Shown in pieces: positions 5,678 to 8,453 of a DNA stretch of 8,453 nucleotides (positions are counted from its first letter, which is position 1; each line of letters opens with the position of its first letter). This DNA comes from GWC2-40-17 sp035400705 (lineage in GTDB: Bacteria > Patescibacteriota > Patescibacteriia > Magasanikbacterales > UBA10003). Under the pieces are notes generated by a model. That model made no database searches. It was not told the origin of the DNA and worked only from the letters and a program-made list of their open reading frames with translations. The DNA lies in contig DAOMZV010000027.1 in assembly GCA_035400705.1 (NCBI GenBank), positions 1 to 8,453 on the forward strand, given 5' to 3'. The translations under genes and the position numbers were made by a program.

Positions 5678-7309
5678 TTAATAACCCATGCCCATACCAC
5701 CCATATCAGGGGCGCCGTGCTGATGATCATCCTTTTTTTCTGGTAAATCAGTTACTACGGCTTCGGTAGTTAAAAACATGGCCGCAATGGAAGAAGCATT
5801 TTGCAAGGCGGTTCTGGTAACCTTGGTAGGATCCACAATACCCGCCTTAATTAAATCTTCATATTTATCTAAATCAGCATTATAACCTATTGAACCAGAT
5901 AATTTTTTGACTTCTTCGGCTACCACTGAGCCATCTTTGCCAGCGTTGGCAGCAATTTGTCTAATCGGTTCTTCTAAGGAGCGGAACAAAATATTCACCC
6001 CAACTTTTTCATCCCCTTCCACAATTAAATTTTTCAAAACTTCGCGAGCGCGCAACAAAGCGACGCCACCCCCTGGCACAATACCTTCTTCCACAGCTGC
6101 TTTAGTGGCAGCAACTGCGTCTTCAATACGGTGTTTCTTTTCTTTCATCTCGGTTTCCGTCGCAGCGCCAACTTTAATTACTCCCACTCCACCAGCTAAT
6201 TTAGCCAAGCGTTCCTGAAGTTTTTCTTTATCAAACTCACTATCAGATTGTTCAATCATTTTTTTAATTTGAGCCACCCGTTCTTTAACACCCATTTCTT
6301 CGCCCTTGCCACCAACAATAGTGGTATTTTCTTTGGTCGCAATAACTTTATCAGCCTTACCCAAATCTTCTAAAGTTACATTTTCTAATTTTAAACCAAC
6401 ATCCTCGGTAATCACTCGACCGCCAGTTAAGACCGCAATATCCTGCAACATTTCTTTGCGACGATCGCCAAAACCCGGAGCCTTAACAGCTAGCACATTA
6501 AAAGTGCCACGCAATTTATTCAATACAAAGGTGGCTAAGGCTTGTCCTTCAATTTCTTCAGCTACCATAACTAATTCTTTACGACCAGTCTGGGCTACCT
6601 TTTCCAATAAAGGCAAAATCTCTTCCACCGAAGAAACTTTTTTATCTGTAATCAAAATCAAAGCGTCGCTATATTCCGCTTTCATGGCATCTACGTTGGT
6701 AATCATATAAGGAGAAACGTAACCTTTATCAAAACGCATACCTTTAACCACTTCGGTTTCTACGCCAAAAGATTGAGATTCTTCCACGGTGATAACTCCG
6801 TTATCGCCCACTTCTTTCATGGCCTTGGCAATGGTCGCACCAATTTCTCCATCATTGGCCGAAATAGAAGCCACATCCACAATTTCGTCATCCTTAATTG
6901 GTTTAGAAATTTTTTCTTTTAATTCGGCAACCACTGCGGCCACGCCTTTTTCTATACCTTTCTTTAAGGCTAAAGGATTAGCTCCGGCTGTGACATTTTT
7001 AAAACCTTCATTAATAATTGCCTGCGCTAATAAAGTGGCGGTAGTAGTCCCATCACCAGCCACGTCATTGGTTTTGGAAGCCACTTCTTTAACTAAATCG
7101 GCTCCCATGTTCTCAAACTTATCCGGCAAGTCAATTTCTTTGGCCACAGTCACACCATCTTTAGTAATAGTGGGAGAACCATAGCCTTTGTCCAAAACCA
7201 CATTGCGACCGCGAGGACCTAAGGTAACCTTCACCGCATTAGCTAAAATATCTACTCCTTTTTTTAAAGACTGACGAGCTTGTTCGTCAAATAAAATTTG
7301 TTTGGCCAT
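5678..7309 (-). CDS. groEL: Chaperonin GroEL (Hsp60, 60-kDa subunit)
   Basis: 543 residues from the ATG at 7309 (MAKQILFDEQ). GroEL forms a double heptameric ring in the cytoplasm that folds proteins with ATP and the GroES lid. ATP-site residues align with E. coli at a one-residue offset: KDGVTVAKEI (50-59, D51 for D52), GDGTTTAT (85-92, D86 for D87) and IED (395-397, D397 for D398). VPGGGVALLR (411-420) is the equatorial glycine-rich loop, and the hinge and apical region (about 190-375) is full length. The C-terminal tail has one GGM followed by GMGY, shorter than the E. coli GGM series, and is preceded by DDHQHG. An upstream in-frame TTG at 7321 would add four residues overlapping groES, but the ATG gives the universal MAK start. 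The start lies 4 nt after the groES stop, and the gene ends at a strong terminator. Confidence 0.99.
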   Translation of the reverse strand: MAKQILFDEQARQSLKKGVDILANAVKVTLGPRGRNVVLDKGYGSPTITKDGVTVAKEIDLPDKFENMGADLVKEVASKTNDVAGDGTTTATLLAQAIINEGFKNVTAGANPLALKKGIEKGVAAVVAELKEKISKPIKDDEIVDVASISANDGEIGATIAKAMKEVGDNGVITVEESQSFGVETEVVKGMRFDKGYVSPYMITNVDAMKAEYSDALILITDKKVSSVEEILPLLEKVAQTGRKELVMVAEEIEGQALATFVLNKLRGTFNVLAVKAPGFGDRRKEMLQDIAVLTGGRVITEDVGLKLENVTLEDLGKADKVIATKENTTIVGGKGEEMGVKERVAQIKKMIEQSDSEFDKEKLQERLAKLAGGVGVIKVGAATETEMKEKKHRIEDAVAATKAAVEEGIVPGGGVALLRAREVLKNLIVEGDEKVGVNILFRSLEEPIRQIAANAGKDGSVVAEEVKKLSGSIGYNADLDKYEDLIKAGIVDPTKVTRTALQNASSIAAMFLTTEAVVTDLPEKKDDHQHGAPDMGGMGMGY

Positions 7310-7313
7310 ATAT

Positions 7314-7607
7314 TTATTCAATAATTGCTAAAATATCACTCTCCGCTAAAACCAAAAATTCCTGTTCGCCAACTTTGATTTCATCAGGAGAATATTTTTT
7401 AAATAAAACGACATCCCCAATCTTAACGGACATGGCAGCACGCTGGCCATTATCCAATAACTTACCCTGGCCAATCGCTACCACTTTCCCCTGTTCTGGT
7501 TTTTCTTTATCGACAGTATCAGGCAAAATAATTCCGGCGCGAGTCGCCTCTTCTTTGCCCTTAACCGCTTCTACAACTACATGATCATTTAATGGTTTAA
7601 GAGTCAT
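7314..7607 (-). CDS. groES: Co-chaperonin GroES (Hsp10, 10-kDa subunit)
   Basis: 97 residues, the normal length. GroES forms a heptameric lid that closes the GroEL cavity during the ATP-driven folding cycle. It opens with MTLKPLNDHVVVE like other GroES proteins. Residues about 16-32 form the mobile loop, whose hydrophobic IIL (26-28, equivalent to the E. coli IVL) contacts the GroEL apical domain. GKVVAIGQGKLLDNG (40-54) contains the roof-loop region, VKIGDVVLFKKY (61-72) follows, and ESDILAIIE closes the protein as in E. coli. It is the first gene of the groESL operon; a leader of about 77 nt separates the predicted transcript start from the ATG and carries the CIRCE operator. No Shine-Dalgarno motif is seen before the ATG, although there is ample leader for one. 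Confidence 0.98.
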   Translation of the reverse strand: MTLKPLNDHVVVEAVKGKEEATRAGIILPDTVDKEKPEQGKVVAIGQGKLLDNGQRAAMSVKIGDVVLFKKYSPDEIKVGEQEFLVLAESDILAIIE

Positions 7608-7648
7608 AGTATCTTAAATTAAATAATAAATAAATTAAGGGAGATAAT

Positions 7649-7675
7649 TTAGCACTCTACTATTTAGAGTGCCAA
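7649..7675 (-). promoter_or_regulatory. CIRCE operator (HrcA repressor binding site) of groESL
   Basis: The plus strand reads TTAGCACTC, a 9-nt spacer, then GAGTGCCAA. This is the established CIRCE consensus (TTAGCACTC-N9-GAGTGCTAA) with one mismatch in 18 positions. It lies about 9 nt downstream of the predicted groES transcript start, the classic location for HrcA to block transcription until heat shock inactivates it. It implies that an hrcA gene exists elsewhere in the genome. The inverted repeat would also fold in the mRNA leader. Confidence 0.95.
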
Positions 7676-7690
7676 ATGATTCCTGACCAC

Positions 7691-7719
7691 ATTTTATAAC
7701 AGTCCCCTTGGTCTGTCAA
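7691..7719 (-). promoter_or_regulatory. Sigma-70-type promoter of groESL
   Basis: On the minus strand a perfect TTGACA (7719-7714) is followed by 17 nt and TAAAAT (7696-7691, 5 of 6). Predicted start of transcription is near 7684, just ahead of the CIRCE operator. This is vegetative promoter plus HrcA repression rather than a heat-shock sigma factor promoter. The -35 box contains the TGA stop codon of the upstream Wzy-like gene, so no room is left for a terminator between them. Confidence 0.88.
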
Positions 7720-8453
7720 GAACTTCTTTGGGGAAGTAAAAATGAAAAACTAATCGTTGCTGCTAACAACCATAAACCACTTAAAGAAGACCAAAAATAG
7801 TGATCTAAAAGAAACAACGGCAGCAAAAATAAAAACCAACTATAGTTTAGATGATAAAATTTATATCCAAAAAATAAAAACATTAGGCAGCCGGCCAAAC
7901 CAACTTCGGCCAGAAGCAAAACAAAAGTGTTGTGAATTGGTTGATAATCCCAAGGTTGACGCAAAGAATCAGTTTGTTGGTAAACAGCTAAAGTGTAATT
8001 TCCCAGACCAACTCCCAACCAAAAATTTTTTTTAATGATCTGTTGAACTTCCTCGTAACTATTTAATCGCTCGGTGACAGATTGTTGTTCCAGCCGTCCC
8101 TCCCCTGTTACTCGACCAAAAACTAAAGGTTGAAAAATCCAAGTCAAGCTACCCAACAAAATAATAATTAAACCTAAAGACGGAATAATTTTTTTCCACT
8201 CTGCCAACAATCTTGGGCGACTAATAATAATCACGGACACCAATCCAACAATCAAAGATAGCCCAGCACTGCGAGAAAAAGTAAAAAACAGGGCCGTAGT
8301 TAAAATACCCTCACCAATTAAAACTGCCAATCTAATTTTTTGAGGTTTAAGAAAAAAAGCTAAAAAAATCAAACCTAAAATAATTCCTAAAACTAAATAA
8401 CCACCTAAAACATTTGGATGAGTTAAACCACCATAAGCTCTTAACCAGCGACC
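7716..8453 (-). CDS. O-antigen ligase/polymerase-like membrane protein (Wzy_C family), N-terminus cut by window edge
   Basis: The frame is open from the right edge (8453) to the TGA at 7716, giving 245 C-terminal residues of a multi-pass membrane protein with about seven hydrophobic segments. Numbering from the edge, RAYGGLTHPNVLGGYL (5-20) matches the family's Arg-x-x-Gly-x-x-x-HPN-x-x-Gly region, FSRSAG (59-64) follows a helix, and ERLNSYEEVQQIIKKN plus LGVGLGNY (128-153) leads into a loop closing with PIHNTFVLLLAEVGLAG (172-188). Such proteins transfer or polymerise lipid-linked glycans at the outer face of the membrane. DHYFWSSLSG (217-226) near the last helix recalls a pattern I associate with Patescibacteria homologues, from memory. 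Ligase and polymerase cannot be told apart from this fragment. A TTG at 8372 is not a real start, since the conserved HPN motif lies upstream of it. The stop overlaps the groES -35 box. Confidence 0.88.
   Translation of the reverse strand, partial: GRWLRAYGGLTHPNVLGGYLVLGIILGLIFLAFFLKPQKIRLAVLIGEGILTTALFFTFSRSAGLSLIVGLVSVIIISRPRLLAEWKKIIPSLGLIIILLGSLTWIFQPLVFGRVTGEGRLEQQSVTERLNSYEEVQQIIKKNFWLGVGLGNYTLAVYQQTDSLRQPWDYQPIHNTFVLLLAEVGLAGCLMFLFFGYKFYHLNYSWFLFLLPLFLLDHYFWSSLSGLWLLAATISFSFLLPQRSS

Noticed and set aside
7310..7321. TTG start for groEL adding four residues
   Set aside because: The ATG at 7309 gives the conserved MAK N-terminus at family-typical position; the TTG extension would overlap the groES stop for no reason.
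5907..7584. Several plus-strand open frames antisense to groEL and groES (5907-6218, 6306-6710, 6789-7184, 7375-7584)
   Set aside because: They are antisense shadows of strongly conserved chaperonin genes, Ser/Thr/Pro-rich as expected of antisense frames, with no promoter or family match.
7757..8035. Plus-strand frame of 92 codons
   Set aside because: It is antisense to the Wzy-like gene, which carries conserved family motifs; the product looks random and Lys/Asn-rich.
8370..8372. TTG as the start of the Wzy-like gene
   Set aside because: The frame stays open to the window edge and the conserved HPN-containing motif lies upstream of this codon, so the gene begins outside the window.
1..8453. 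Search by eye for CRISPR repeats, tRNA, rRNA, transposase genes, terminal inverted repeats and defence-type genes
   Set aside because: Coding density is high with housekeeping and surface genes throughout; the longest gap between genes is about 108 nt (7608-7715) and is explained by the groESL promoter and CIRCE.

Overview
The window is a low-GC, densely packed stretch of bacterial chromosome. Every gene I can support lies on the minus strand, so transcription runs from high to low coordinates. UGA is used as a stop (genes ending at 1756 and 7716) and an intact release factor 2 gene is present, so the standard bacterial code (table 11) applies. Several features suggest a member of the Candidate Phyla Radiation (Patescibacteria, possibly a Parcubacteria-type lineage): short intergenic gaps, absence of Shine-Dalgarno sequences before all eight visible starts, a membrane-anchored thrombospondin-type-3 protein, a small DUF4870/Tic20-like protein and a large cysteine-containing exported protein. 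This placement is inference; no rRNA or marker phylogeny is available here.

Layout in transcription order. (1) 8453-7716: the C-terminal part of an O-antigen ligase/polymerase-like (Wzy_C) membrane protein, cut by the right edge. (2) 7719-7649: the groESL control region, with a consensus-like promoter (TTGACA, 17 nt, TAAAAT) followed by a CIRCE operator, the binding site of the heat-shock repressor HrcA. The stop codon of the Wzy-like gene sits inside the -35 box. (3) 7607-5678: groES and groEL, ending in a rho-independent terminator at 5641-5674. (4) 5580-5254: a small three-helix membrane protein of the DUF4870 type, followed by a second terminator at 5218-5244. (5) 5180-2668: prfB, tsaC and ksgA with gaps of 2 and 9 nt. 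This is a translation-fidelity operon covering termination at UAA/UGA, tRNA t6A synthesis and 16S rRNA dimethylation. (6) 2601-1: two genes for exported or cell-surface proteins, a single-pass membrane protein with calcium-binding TSP3 repeats and, 17 nt downstream, a large signal-peptide protein that runs off the left edge. A good promoter (TTGTGA, 17 nt, TATAAT) lies just before the first of these and would give a nearly leaderless mRNA.

The genes are mostly housekeeping. I see no mobile element, CRISPR array, tRNA, rRNA or defence system. The least understood part is the surface-protein pair at 1-2601, including a duplicated ~30-residue C-terminal motif in the TSP3 protein and a 13-cysteine exported partner. 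The second most interesting signal is the lack of Shine-Dalgarno motifs together with promoters placed almost on top of the start codon.
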